From contig CAKRLV010000011.1 in the NCBI GenBank assembly GCA_934359755.1, forward strand, positions 1 to 64,000: a stretch of 64,000 nucleotides of DNA. The letters run 5' to 3'. A program made the translations under genes and the position numbers. This stretch comes from an uncultured Agathobacter sp. GTDB taxonomy: Bacteria; Bacillota; Clostridia; Lachnospirales; Lachnospiraceae. Below, in pieces: positions 1 through 7,859 of this stretch (position 1 is the stretch's first letter; each line of letters opens with the position of its first letter). The notes beneath the pieces are model-generated. The model did no database searches. It saw only the letters and a program-made list of their open reading frames with translations, and was not told the DNA's origin.

Positions 1-227
1 TTTCTCCATACCAGTTCTGCTGATGTCACAACCAGCCTCCTTACCTGAGATAATCTCCTGTAATACCGCCCGCTCCTGCTCGAGGTACTCGGTCCGCTTG
101 GGGGAGTGTCTACATTCGCTCGATTCCTATGAATGTCCTGGCAAATGCCTGTTAGATTTCTGATACCGCTCATTTAGTTGTTTTTTCCAATACTATATTG
201 TATAGATAATTGAATTGGTATTATTCT
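1..227 (-). other. Unassigned accessory-looking fragment at window edge
   Basis: No gene could be assigned. On the minus strand an open frame without a start codon runs from 126 to base 1 (it contains KRTEYLEQERAVLQEIISG) and reads like real coding sequence. It is preceded by a TAG at 127-129, so it may be the 5'-truncated remnant of a gene that continues to the left. A second minus frame starts at ATG 173 without a clear ribosome binding site. Neither matches a family I recognise. The position next to guaA and an XRE regulator suggests mobile-element debris. Confidence 0.25.
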
Positions 228-241
228 ATACCGTGTGGTAT
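228..241. promoter_or_regulatory. Perfect palindrome ATACC-GTGT-GGTAT, possible operator
   Basis: ATACC (228-232) and GGTAT (237-241) are exact inverted repeats around GTGT. They sit about 120 bp upstream of the XRE regulator at 360, in an AT-rich stretch also carrying TTGGTATT-like half sites. It is an operator candidate for that regulator, by position only. Confidence 0.3.
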
Positions 242-359
242 TGAATTGTCAAGGAGTTTTTCTAATGTTTTCGTATAGAAAAACTTCCATTTTCATTTTT
301 TCCGTGTTATACTGTCTTTAACAGTCCATCAGTGACAGATAAACGGAGGTAACTACACT

Positions 360-908
360 ATGACAATTGGTGAAAGAATAAAGAAAATACGGGTATTCCG
401 TAAAATGACAATGGATGAGCTTGGCGGTGCACTTGGATTTGAGGGCAAAAATATGTCTGTCCGTATATCCCAGTATGAAACCGGTGCCCGCATTCCCGGT
501 GAAGATATGATTCTAAAGCTTGCTGATGCTTTGCACTGCAATTACAAGGCAATCTCTGATTACAGCCTTGGTGCTGCTGAAGATATCATTGAAACACTTT
601 TCTGGCTTGAAGAAAGTGCCACATCTCTCCCGGCACGTGGAAAAGGCACAAGATTTCCAGAGTATACAGCTCCCGGTAAACTGATTCATCTGACTGCAAT
701 GACTCCGGCAAAGCCTTCCGAGACCGCCAGTCCAACTTACAATGAAGATGATTATGAAAGTGCAGGCTCACCTGTCGCATTAACTTTTGAATATGGATTG
801 GTAAATGATTTCCTTTCGGAATGGTGTGAAATGAAAACGAAATTAAATAATGGAGAGATTTCTCCTAACGAATATTTTGAGTGGAAAATAACATGGCCTC
901 ATGCGTGA
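360..908 (+). CDS. XRE-family helix-turn-helix regulator
   Basis: A 182-residue protein with an N-terminal Cro/C1-type HTH (about residues 4-62, containing ERIKKIRVFRKMTMDELGGAL and ISQYETGARIPGEDMILKLADAL) followed by an acidic C-terminal half of unknown fold. GGAGG lies 8 nt before the ATG. XRE proteins of this size commonly control mobile elements. The gene lies alone, opposite in orientation to guaA and at its 3' end, which fits a regulator in an integrated element or its remnant. The HTH assignment is firm; the target is unknown. The palindrome at 228-241 is a candidate site. Confidence 0.8.
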   Translation: MTIGERIKKIRVFRKMTMDELGGALGFEGKNMSVRISQYETGARIPGEDMILKLADALHCNYKAISDYSLGAAEDIIETLFWLEESATSLPARGKGTRFPEYTAPGKLIHLTAMTPAKPSETASPTYNEDDYESAGSPVALTFEYGLVNDFLSEWCEMKTKLNNGEISPNEYFEWKITWPHA

Positions 909-1086
909 AACATAATGTCATCCGCTGTGCACCATCTCGATTCCGCTTCGCTGCATCTCGATGGAGGGCGTTCGCCCTATATGAATAGAAACCTGCTGTC
1001 TATGGAATGCAAGCATTCCAAGCCATCAATTTTCTATTCCCGCACAACTCACTTTAGTACCAAAATAGTACCACAAGGCAAAAAAC
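909..1086. other. Non-coding boundary with hairpins and direct repeats, possible attachment region
   Basis: There is no convincing gene here. Visible are two tight inverted repeats (AGGGCG/CGCCCT at 965-978 and GGAATGC/GCATTCC at 1004-1019) and a direct repeat TAGTACC at 1055-1061 and 1066-1072. The stretch lies immediately beyond the guaA 3' end, a documented integration target for genomic islands. The direct repeats resemble recombinase arm sites, which is inference. The matching second end would be outside the window. Confidence 0.3.
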
Positions 1087-1127
1087 AAGCTCGCAAATGC
1101 CCATTTTACTAGGCTTTGCGAGCTTTT
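1081..1127 (-). terminator. Intrinsic terminator of guaA
   Basis: An 11-bp perfect stem, AAGCTCGCAAA (1087-1097) with TTTGCGAGCTT (1115-1125). On the minus strand it is followed by GTTTTTTG. It begins 8 nt after the guaA stop codon. A short T-run on the other side means it may also stop the XRE transcript. Confidence 0.75.
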
Positions 1128-1132
1128 GAAAA

Positions 1133-2707
1133 TTATTCAAATTCAATCGTTCCTGGTGGCTTACTTGTCAAATCATAGAATACTCGGTTAACTCCCTTAA
1201 CCTCATTAATAATTCTGCTCATCACCACCTGCAGCACCTCAAACGGTATCTCGGCTGCATCTGCTGTCATGAAGTCTACTGTACGCACCGCGCGCACTGC
1301 AACAGCATAATCGTAAGTACGCTCGTCTCCCATTACACCCACGCTTCGCATATTTGTAAGGGCTGCGAAATACTGGTTTGGCATCCATGATGGCTCCTCT
1401 CCGTGTGCGTCCTTATATTCTTTTGCAGCTTTTTCAACTTCACTTCTATAAATCCAGTCAGCGTCCTGTACGATACGTACCTTCTCGGCTGTGACTTCAC
1501 CGATGATACGGATTCCAAGTCCTGGTCCTGGGAATGGCTGACGGAATACGAGATAATCTGGAAGTCCAAGTTCAAGCCCTGCTTTTCGTACCTCGTCCTT
1601 GAAGAGGTTACGAAGTGGCTCGATTATCTCTTTGAAATCTACATAGTCTGGTAAACCGCCTACGTTGTGATGTGACTTGATAACTGCGGATTCACCGCCA
1701 AGTCCGCTTTCTACAACGTCAGGATAGATTGTTCCCTGTGCGAGGAAGTCTACCTTTCCAATTTTCTTTGCTTCTTCTTCAAATACTCTGATGAATTCTT
1801 CACCGATTATTTTTCGCTTCTGCTCTGGCTCTGTCACGCCTGCGAGCTTGCTATAGTATCTCTCCTGCGCGTTTACGCGTACGAAGTTGATATCGAATGA
1901 TCCGTCTTTTCCAAATACACCTTCTACTTCGTCGCCTTCGTTCTTACGCAAAAGTCCATGGTCTACGAAAACGCATGTGAGCTGCTTTCCAATTGCTTTT
2001 GCAAGGAGTGCTGCAAGTACTGATGAGTCTACCCCGCCTGACAATGCAAGGAGGACTTTACCGTCTCCGACTTTCTCTCTTACTTCTTTAATTGCATTCT
2101 CTACGAATGAATCCATCTTCCATGTTCCCTGGCATCCACACACCCCACGGACAAAGTTATAAATCATCTGTGTTCCATTTATAGTGTGAAGTACCTCTGG
2201 ATGGAACTGTACTGCGTACAACTTCTTCTCGACATTCTGTGTTGCTGCGATAGGGCAGTCAGCTGTATGTGCTACTATTTCAAATCCAGGTGCTGCTTCG
2301 GATATTCTGTCAAAATGGCTCATCCAGCAAACTGATTTCTCTGGAAGGTCTTTGAACATTACACCATTTGAAGCATAGGTAATCTCTGTCTTGCCGTATT
2401 CGCCGACTTCAGGTGTGATTACCTTTCCGCCTAATTTATGCATCATAAGCTGCGCACCATAGCAGATACCAAGTACTGGAATTCCTAATTCAAACAGTTC
2501 TTTCTGATATGATGGTGAATCCTCTTCATAACAGCTGTTTGGACCACCTGTTAGGATGATTCCTTTTGGATTCATTTCTTTAATTTTCTCAATATCTATC
2601 TTATATGAGTAAATCTCACAGTATACATTGCACTCTCGCACTCGGCGCGCTACAAGCTGGTTATACTGTCCACCAAAGTCAATGACTATGACTTTTTCCT
2701 GATCCAT
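1133..2707 (-). CDS. guaA: GMP synthase (glutamine-hydrolysing)
   Basis: Converts XMP, glutamine and ATP to GMP in cytoplasmic purine synthesis. The 524 residues match the single-chain family. The N-terminal class I glutamine amidotransferase has the triad Cys82 (GICYGAQLM), His169 and Glu171 (QFHPEV). The ATP pyrophosphatase domain has its P-loop SGGVDSS at about 223-229. The C-terminal dimerisation domain ends in TIEFE. AGGAGG precedes the ATG by 8 nt. It has its own sigma-A promoter (2747-2775) and a terminator right after the stop. Its 3' end is a known att site for integrative elements, and accessory-looking DNA starts there. Confidence 0.97.
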   Translation of the reverse strand: MDQEKVIVIDFGGQYNQLVARRVRECNVYCEIYSYKIDIEKIKEMNPKGIILTGGPNSCYEEDSPSYQKELFELGIPVLGICYGAQLMMHKLGGKVITPEVGEYGKTEITYASNGVMFKDLPEKSVCWMSHFDRISEAAPGFEIVAHTADCPIAATQNVEKKLYAVQFHPEVLHTINGTQMIYNFVRGVCGCQGTWKMDSFVENAIKEVREKVGDGKVLLALSGGVDSSVLAALLAKAIGKQLTCVFVDHGLLRKNEGDEVEGVFGKDGSFDINFVRVNAQERYYSKLAGVTEPEQKRKIIGEEFIRVFEEEAKKIGKVDFLAQGTIYPDVVESGLGGESAVIKSHHNVGGLPDYVDFKEIIEPLRNLFKDEVRKAGLELGLPDYLVFRQPFPGPGLGIRIIGEVTAEKVRIVQDADWIYRSEVEKAAKEYKDAHGEEPSWMPNQYFAALTNMRSVGVMGDERTYDYAVAVRAVRTVDFMTADAAEIPFEVLQVVMSRIINEVKGVNRVFYDLTSKPPGTIEFE

Positions 2708-2746
2708 TTTGTTTTCCTCCTGAATGTATTTTAATCCTATTTACCT

Positions 2747-2775
2747 ATTATAGAGTAGGGAAAAAATTATCGCAA
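2747..2775 (-). promoter_or_regulatory. Sigma-A promoter of guaA
   Basis: Minus strand: -35 TTGCGA (2770-2775), 17-bp spacer, -10 TATAAT (2747-2752), giving a leader of about 35 nt. That is too short for a purine riboswitch, and none is visible. Confidence 0.75.
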
Positions 2776-2829
2776 GCACTTTATGAATTCCATTTTATGA
2801 TTAAATGTGCAAAAGTTACTGTTTAGACG

Positions 2830-2868
2830 TAAGCTTGCATGCAATTGGATGTATACCTTAGTTACACA
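2830..2868 (-). repeat. Weak relative of the dispersed AAGGTAT/GCATGC leader motif
   Basis: On the minus strand, AAGGTAT is followed within about 20 nt by TTGCATGC and AGCTTAC. This resembles the 5' leader of the LacI-type gene (29060-29085) and the sequence before the DUF4317 gene (13165-13178). It lies between spoIIID and the guaA promoter. The match is partial and could be chance. Confidence 0.3.
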
Positions 2869-2877
2869 CATATCATT

Positions 2878-3129
2878 TTATTGATGATGAAGATATTTTT
2901 CTCTTGTTGCAAGTCCACCTCTTATGTGTCTTTCTGATTTGTTTACATCAAGTACTTTTCTTACATCTTTTGCAATCGTGGGATTTATCATTACCATTCT
3001 CTCGCTGATATCCTTATGTACTGTTGATTTACTGATTCCAAAGGCTTTTGCTGCCTGGCGCACGGTTGCATTGTTCTCGATTATGTAATTGGCGATTTCT
3101 ACCGCTCTTTGCTCAATATATTCTTTCAT
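2878..3129 (-). CDS. spoIIID: Sporulation transcriptional regulator SpoIIID
   Basis: Small DNA-binding protein that adjusts the mother-cell sigma-E/sigma-K regulon. The 83 residues match the family's usual length. The HTH (NATVRQAAKAFGISKSTVHKDI) is followed by the conserved basic tail (SERHIRGGLATREKYL). The ATG at 3129 is preferred over one five codons upstream, because AGGGG lies 6 nt before it and the upstream ATG has no ribosome binding site. Unusually, that Shine-Dalgarno is the 3' arm of a 10-bp terminator-like hairpin (3136-3171). Its presence implies genuine sporulation potential. Confidence 0.95.
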   Translation of the reverse strand: MKEYIEQRAVEIANYIIENNATVRQAAKAFGISKSTVHKDISERMVMINPTIAKDVRKVLDVNKSERHIRGGLATREKYLHHQ

Positions 3130-3171
3130 AAAAAACCCCTGCATAACTTGTTTTTACAATCTATGCAGGGG
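3130..3171 (-). terminator. Terminator-like hairpin overlapping the spoIIID ribosome binding site
   Basis: Minus strand: CCCCTGCATA (3162-3171) pairs perfectly with TATGCAGGGG (3136-3145), then TTTTTT (3130-3135), then the spoIIID ATG. An inner TTGT/ACAA stem extends it. It terminates the upstream secreted-protein gene and would occlude the AGGGG Shine-Dalgarno of spoIIID in any read-through message. Confidence 0.75.
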
Positions 3172-3200
3172 CATTTTGATTTATGCAATTCTGTATTAAG

Positions 3201-4268
3201 TTATTTTACCCTAACTGATTTTGCCTTGCTCCAATCGGAATAACATTTATAATCATTTGCCATAGTTATTGTTCTTACTCTGACATAATATTTCTTCTTA
3301 GAGCCAAGCTTTGTGATTTTCTTGCTTGTAGCTGTTGTTGTATATGTTTTTACTGATTTTGTAAATTTAGAGTTAGCTGCAATCTGAATCTGATATTTAT
3401 CTACTGAAGAAACTTTAGCATATTTTACGGTGATTGATTTCTTTGCTGTGCTTCTTAAGCTCTTTATATTGGCTGTGCTGATTTTCGCACCAGACATTGT
3501 CAGATTGTAAACACCTGTCACATTTGAATTGTTGTTGATTGCAATATAATAATGTCCCTCTGGGAATGTCAATGTGACTTTATGGCTTCCTGCTGCCAGG
3601 TCATTCTGCCAATTCTCCAAATCAAGTGTGTCCTTGTAAATGTGGATTGATGATGATGACATTGGGGCAACATAACTGATTGTGATGTTCTGGCTCTTTT
3701 TCACATCGAAACTGTAATAGTCTACACTGTCATTTACTGCGAACTGACCTACAATATTTGCACTTCCTATGTTTCCAATTTCTGATGCAACACCGCTCTC
3801 ATCGTTTGTGATAAGTGTGCTTTCTGCAAATGTCTCATTTGCATCGGTGAAAGTTGCTACCATTTGACCTTTTGCTGGTGCTGTATCCCATGCCATATTA
3901 CTTGAATTTGAAAGCCTAGATTCATTTATAATCACTACATAATTTCCAGCCTTTAAGTCAAGATCATATTTAAAACTACCGTTAAATCCAACCTTCAATA
4001 ATAAATTTTCACCAGACTCATCATATAGATGTATACCAGAGCCATCTCCTGAATTCTCCGCTATAAAATTAAATGTCACCCTACCCGACTTAGGCAAAAC
4101 TAAATCAAATTTCTGGCTTCCGCCTTCTCCTGTAAACTGATAACCTGTTCCAAACTGCAATGTAGAATTATACACCTGTGCCTGAACATTCTGTACTGGC
4201 AAAACAGTTACCAGCATGCAACAAAACATTGCAAGCGCTATTGCGCGTGCTTTCATAGATTTTTTCAT
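3201..4268 (-). CDS. Secreted protein with PPC-like domains and a C-terminal FnIII-like domain
   Basis: 355 residues. A clear signal peptide (KKSMKARAIALAMF, hydrophobic core, cleavage near VQAQ about residue 31) precedes two beta-rich segments. These are about 40-135 (GRVTFNF, YDLDLKAGNYVVIIN) and 160-265 (VDYYSFDVKKSQNITISY, EGHYYIAINNNSN), and resemble bacterial pre-peptidase C-terminal (PPC) domains. The last 85 residues look like a fibronectin-III-like module (KYQIQIAANSKF, YYVRVRTI). No catalytic domain is seen, so binding or adhesion at the cell surface is likely. CGGAGG lies 8 nt before the ATG. Confidence 0.75.
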   Translation of the reverse strand: MKKSMKARAIALAMFCCMLVTVLPVQNVQAQVYNSTLQFGTGYQFTGEGGSQKFDLVLPKSGRVTFNFIAENSGDGSGIHLYDESGENLLLKVGFNGSFKYDLDLKAGNYVVIINESRLSNSSNMAWDTAPAKGQMVATFTDANETFAESTLITNDESGVASEIGNIGSANIVGQFAVNDSVDYYSFDVKKSQNITISYVAPMSSSSIHIYKDTLDLENWQNDLAAGSHKVTLTFPEGHYYIAINNNSNVTGVYNLTMSGAKISTANIKSLRSTAKKSITVKYAKVSSVDKYQIQIAANSKFTKSVKTYTTTATSKKITKLGSKKKYYVRVRTITMANDYKCYSDWSKAKSVRVK

Positions 4269-4375
4269 TAATTATTCCTCCGTTTTCTTCTTGTTAAGAA
4301 GAATTTTAACACTAAAGGCTTATAAAATCAATACAAATTTGCTTAACAAGAATATTAAGATAGGAAGTATTCACT

Positions 4376-4633
4376 ATGAAAGCTTTTTGGTACAATAACG
4401 ACAGAAAAAATCTGATAGGAATAAAAATTAAAGAACTGCGAAAGGAAAAAAAGATATCTACCAAGAAACTGGAGATAATGGCTCAGCTTGCAGGCTACGA
4501 TACCATTACCCAGAACGCTATCACGAAAATTGAGCTTGGCATAAGATTTGTTCCTGATTACGAGGTGGCTATTTTTGCTGAACTGCTTGAGACCACCCCT
4601 GAATATCTATTATCGTTTTCCTCCACGAAATAG
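4376..4633 (+). CDS. Small XRE-family HTH regulator
   Basis: 85 residues, essentially a lone Cro/C1-type HTH (residues 15-75: IGIKIKELRKEKKISTKKLEIMA, NAITKIELGIRFVPDYEVAIFAELL). It is divergent from the secreted-protein gene, with starts 107 bp apart, so it may control that gene or itself. TAGGAAG about 9 nt before the ATG is a modest ribosome binding site. It ends against the copA terminator. The role is not known. Confidence 0.75.
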   Translation: MKAFWYNNDRKNLIGIKIKELRKEKKISTKKLEIMAQLAGYDTITQNAITKIELGIRFVPDYEVAIFAELLETTPEYLLSFSSTK

Positions 4634-4671
4634 TCATATATTTATAAGATAAGAAATTTCTATAATATGAT

Positions 4672-4704
4672 AAAAGGGGATACCCTGATTTCGGAATATC
4701 CCCT
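4672..4704 (-). terminator. Intrinsic terminator of copA
   Basis: GGGGATA (4676-4682) pairs with TATCCCC (4697-4703). On the minus strand it is followed by TTTTATC. It lies 38 nt after the copA stop and may also serve the convergent XRE gene. Confidence 0.7.
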
Positions 4705-4741
4705 GATATATCTTGCATTATTTTCTTTAACTTTTCTTTAT

Positions 4742-4951
4742 TTATTCAACAGAAGTTACCTTATAATCCTGCTCCTCTACAGCTTTCTTAAGTTCATCAT
4801 TGCTGATTTCTCCGCTTAATGTAACTACTGCTGTTCCTTTCTCATGGCTTACTTCTGCTGCCTCAACCGCATCAAGTGCCTCAAGAGCTTTCTTAACTCT
4901 TGCCTCGCAGTGTCCACACATCATTCCTTCTACATGCATTGTTTTTGTCAT
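4742..4951 (-). CDS. copZ: Internal in-frame start predicted to yield free CopZ chaperone
   Basis: Inside copA, in the same frame, GGAGGA (4959-4964) lies 7 nt before ATG 4951. That start gives a 69-residue protein, MTKTMHVEGMMCGHCEARV onward. This is the size and motif content of the Cu(I) chaperone CopZ. A free chaperone would deliver copper to the N-terminal HMA of CopA and to CsoR. Separate production is inferred from the ribosome binding site. The alternative is that the domain exists only as a C-terminal fusion after loss of a copA stop codon. Confidence 0.55.
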   Translation of the reverse strand: MTKTMHVEGMMCGHCEARVKKALEALDAVEAAEVSHEKGTAVVTLSGEISNDELKKAVEEQDYKVTSVE

Positions 4952-7300
4952 TTTGTCTTCCTCCATATCTGTTATATTGATTTGTTTTATTTTTTTATCG
5001 CGCCCAGGCTCATATACCTTGAAGAAATTAAGTCTAAGTGCGTTGGTTACTACACAAAAGCTCGAAAGGCTCATTGCTGCCGCTCCAAACATCGGGCTTA
5101 ACTGCCAGCCGAAAACCGGATACCACACACCCGCCGCAAGCGGTATTCCTATTACGTTATAGAAAAATGCCCAGAACAGATTCTCATGTATATTGCGCAG
5201 TGTTGCCCTGCTTAATCTGATTGCGGCTGGCACGTCTATGAGTCGGCTCTTCATCAGAACTATGTCTGCTGCATCAATCGCTACATCAGTTCCCGCTCCG
5301 ATTGCTATACCTATATCTGCTCTTGTAAGCGCTGGTGCGTCATTTATTCCATCGCCAACCATTGCCACTTTTCCTTGCTTTTTAAGCTTTCTTATTACGC
5401 TCTCCTTGCCGTCTGGTTTGACATCTGCGATTACCTCATCCACACCAGCCTGTTTTCCAATTGCTTTGGCAGTTCTTTCGTTGTCGCCTGTAAGCATTAC
5501 CACGCGTATGCCCATTCCTTTGAGCTGCTGCACGGCTTCACGGCTGTCTTCTTTGATTGTGTCAGCGACTGCAATTATTCCAGCTACTTTATCGTCTTTT
5601 GAAAAATATAATGGTGTCTTGCCCTGCTCTGCAAAAGCGGCTGCTTTTTTGCTTAACTTTTCACCGATTTCAGCAAATTTCGAGATATATTCCCGATTTC
5701 CGCCATTTACTTTTGTGCCCTCAATCACTGCCTGCAATCCGTTTCCCGGCACTGCTGCAAAATCGCTTACTTCTGCAAAAATAAGTTTCTGCTCATCCGC
5801 TTTTTTCATGATGGCTCTTGCAAGTGGATGTTCGCTTTTTGCTTCAAGTGCTGCTGCCATACGAAGCAATTCCTGCTCTGACATTCCGCCCTTTTCATCT
5901 GCTACAACAATATCTGTGACCTGTGGCTCCCCGCTTGTGATTGTACCCGTTTTATCAAGTGCTACTATCTGCATTTTGCCCGTTTCTTCAAGTGATACTG
6001 CGTTCTTGAAAAGGATTCCTGAGCGCGCACCCATTCCATTTCCAACCATTATCGCAACTGGTGTTGCAAGTCCAAGTGCGCAAGGACAGCTGATTACAAG
6101 TACTGCGATTGCTCTCGAAAGTGCGGTTCCCACACCGGCTCCAAAAAGCATCCACACTATAAAAGTGACTACTGCAATTGTTATTACCGAAGGAACAAAG
6201 ATTCCAGATACCTTATCTGCTACTTTTGCAATTGGTGCCTTTGTTGCTGCCGCATCGGATACCATTGATATTATCTGTGAAAGTGTTGTATCTTCGCCAA
6301 CTCTTGTTGCCTGACACTTCAAAAATCCAGACTGGTTTATTGTTGCTGCACTTACTTTATCATCTTTTTCTTTATCTACAGGGATGCTCTCTCCTGTAAG
6401 TGCCGCTTCATTTACCGCACTGTTTCCATCTATTACGATTCCGTCTACTGGAATTGTCTCGCCAGGTCTTACTACAAATACATCACCGCTTCTTACTTCC
6501 TCGATTCCAACCTCGACTTCTTTGTCGTCTCTTATCAGTACCGCTGTCTTCGGTGCAAGTTTCATGAGGCTCTTAAGTGCATCTGTTGTCTTGCCCTTTG
6601 AATGTGCCTCGAGCATTTTTCCAACCGTGATAAGTGTAAGTATCATCGCCGCAGACTCGAAATAGAACTGATCCATGTAGTACATGATTCTGTCCATATC
6701 TCCCGCCACCTGCGCATCCGTCATTGCAAAAAGTGCATACACGCTATACAAAAATGACGCTGACGAGCCGAGTGCCACGAGCGTATCCATGGTTGGTGCA
6801 CCATGCGCAAAACTCTTAAATCCGCTTATGAAAAACTTCTGGTTTATCACCATTATTATCACTGTAAGAAGAAGCTGCAAAAGGCCCATCGCCACATGGT
6901 TACCTTCAAAAAATTTCGGAAGTGGCCAGCCCCACATCATATGTCCCATTGAAAAATACATAAGTACAAGTAAAAATCCAATAGATGCCAATAATCTTTT
7001 TCTAAGCTTCGGTGTCTCTTTATCCTTAAGCGCCTCCTCTGCTTCTGCATAAATATCTGCACTTCCAGTCTTTGGGCTGTCAGCCCCTGCATTAGTCCTG
7101 CTATGCTTAAGGCTTGCTTCATACCCTGCATTCTGCACTGCCGAAATGACATCGCCTGACGATGCACTTCCTTCTACAGACATGGAATTGGTGAGAAGGC
7201 TGACTGTACATGAGGATACACCATCCACTTTTGACACAGCTTTTTCAACTCTGGCCACGCATGCCGCGCAGCTCATTCCTGTCACATTATATTGTTCCAT
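4742..7300 (-). CDS. copA: P1B-type Cu(+)-exporting ATPase with C-terminal CopZ domain
   Basis: Exports Cu(I) across the membrane using ATP. 852 residues from the ATG (a GTG one codon earlier is possible). Domains in order: HMA domain with GMSCAAC (about 8-14), eight membrane segments, actuator TGES, metal-site CPC in SCPCALGLATP, phosphorylation site DKTGT, SEHPLA, hinge GDGIND, then membrane residues FYN and the MSLSS motif. After the normal end (NALRLNFFKVYEPG) come about 20 linker residues and a second HMA (GMMCGHC), equivalent to a whole CopZ chaperone. A strong Shine-Dalgarno inside the linker can start that domain separately. csoR and its operators lie upstream. Confidence 0.96.
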   Translation of the reverse strand: MEQYNVTGMSCAACVARVEKAVSKVDGVSSCTVSLLTNSMSVEGSASSGDVISAVQNAGYEASLKHSRTNAGADSPKTGSADIYAEAEEALKDKETPKLRKRLLASIGFLLVLMYFSMGHMMWGWPLPKFFEGNHVAMGLLQLLLTVIIMVINQKFFISGFKSFAHGAPTMDTLVALGSSASFLYSVYALFAMTDAQVAGDMDRIMYYMDQFYFESAAMILTLITVGKMLEAHSKGKTTDALKSLMKLAPKTAVLIRDDKEVEVGIEEVRSGDVFVVRPGETIPVDGIVIDGNSAVNEAALTGESIPVDKEKDDKVSAATINQSGFLKCQATRVGEDTTLSQIISMVSDAAATKAPIAKVADKVSGIFVPSVITIAVVTFIVWMLFGAGVGTALSRAIAVLVISCPCALGLATPVAIMVGNGMGARSGILFKNAVSLEETGKMQIVALDKTGTITSGEPQVTDIVVADEKGGMSEQELLRMAAALEAKSEHPLARAIMKKADEQKLIFAEVSDFAAVPGNGLQAVIEGTKVNGGNREYISKFAEIGEKLSKKAAAFAEQGKTPLYFSKDDKVAGIIAVADTIKEDSREAVQQLKGMGIRVVMLTGDNERTAKAIGKQAGVDEVIADVKPDGKESVIRKLKKQGKVAMVGDGINDAPALTRADIGIAIGAGTDVAIDAADIVLMKSRLIDVPAAIRLSRATLRNIHENLFWAFFYNVIGIPLAAGVWYPVFGWQLSPMFGAAAMSLSSFCVVTNALRLNFFKVYEPGRDKKIKQINITDMEEDKMTKTMHVEGMMCGHCEARVKKALEALDAVEAAEVSHEKGTAVVTLSGEISNDELKKAVEEQDYKVTSVE

Positions 7301-7341
7301 CACTACTTCATCGCCTTTCTGAATATTTCGTAATTACTTTT

Positions 7342-7395
7342 TTATTTCATCACTTTCCCGATTGTCTCGATAATCTCTTTTATTCCATCATCATG
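7342..7395 (-). pseudogene. Remnant of a second csoR (3' end only)
   Basis: On the minus strand, 17 codons and a stop read HDDGIKEIIETIGKVMK, against QDDTIEELIETLGKVMK at the end of the intact csoR just upstream. Only this tail is left, with no start or ribosome binding site. It is a scar of a tandem duplication followed by deletion, sitting between csoR and copA. Confidence 0.75.
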
Positions 7396-7416
7396 CTATT
7401 TTATAACTATTTATAA

Positions 7417-7734
7417 TTACTTCATCACTTTCCCAAGTGTCTCGATAAGTTCTTCTATCGTGTCATCCTGTCCATTTCTGATGTCATCTGCGACACACGT
7501 TCTTATATGATTGGCAAGAAGAACCTTATTAAAACTCTTGAGTGCAGCATTTGCAGCCGCTACCTGAACCATAATATCCGGACAGTAGCAGTCTTCCTCA
7601 ACCATCCTCTTTATTCCTCTTATCTGACCTTCCACGCGGCTTAACCTGTTGAGCAGATCCTTATATTCTTTGTCTGTCCGTTCCTTTTTTCTACCACAGC
7701 AACAGCACTTTTTCTCTGTCTCATTATCTGCCAT
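7417..7734 (-). CDS. csoR: Copper-sensing repressor CsoR
   Basis: 105 residues, all-helical CsoR/RcnR family (DUF156). It represses copper-efflux genes until Cu(I) binds. The ligands are visible: Cys in EEDCYCPDI, and His plus Cys in NHIRTCV. The family signature RLSRVEGQIRGIKRMV is intact. An extra Cys-rich N-terminus (KKCCCCGRKK) is not typical and might bind metal. AGGAGT precedes the ATG. The two ATACCC...GGGTAT operators upstream and copA downstream make this a self-contained copper operon. Confidence 0.95.
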   Translation of the reverse strand: MADNETEKKCCCCGRKKERTDKEYKDLLNRLSRVEGQIRGIKRMVEEDCYCPDIMVQVAAANAALKSFNKVLLANHIRTCVADDIRNGQDDTIEELIETLGKVMK

Positions 7735-7788
7735 ATACTTCTACTCCTTTATACTTCCACAATATTGCTGTCATTATCCACCTTATGC

Positions 7789-7805
7789 ATACCCCCTATG
7801 GGTAT
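7789..7805. promoter_or_regulatory. CsoR-type operator 1
   Basis: ATACCCCCTATGGGTAT, an interrupted dyad with the G/C tracts typical of CsoR sites. It lies downstream of the csoR -10 box, in the early transcribed region. Confidence 0.75.
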
Positions 7806-7819
7806 CTATCCACAACAGA

Positions 7820-7848
7820 ATAATATACCCCCACAGGGTATTTGTCAA
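7820..7848 (-). promoter_or_regulatory. csoR-copA promoter with operator 2 in its spacer
   Basis: Minus strand: -35 TTGACA (7843-7848), 17-bp spacer, -10 TATTAT (7820-7825). The second dyad ATACCCCCACAGGGTAT (7825-7841) fills the spacer, so a bound repressor would sit directly on the promoter. Confidence 0.85.
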
Positions 7849-7859
7849 CCATACAATAC

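Noticed and set aside
2708..2800. Purine riboswitch before guaA
   Set aside because: The predicted leader is about 35 nt and no aptamer core is visible.
5193..6314. 373-codon open frame on the plus strand opposite copA
   Set aside because: Ser/Ala/Pro/Thr-rich composition typical of the antisense of a real gene, no ribosome binding site, and copA is unmistakable on the other strand.
4742..7300. Programmed frameshift producing CopZ, as in E. coli copA
   Set aside because: Here the CopZ-like domain is at the C-terminus in the same frame, and an internal Shine-Dalgarno with ATG explains it without frameshifting.
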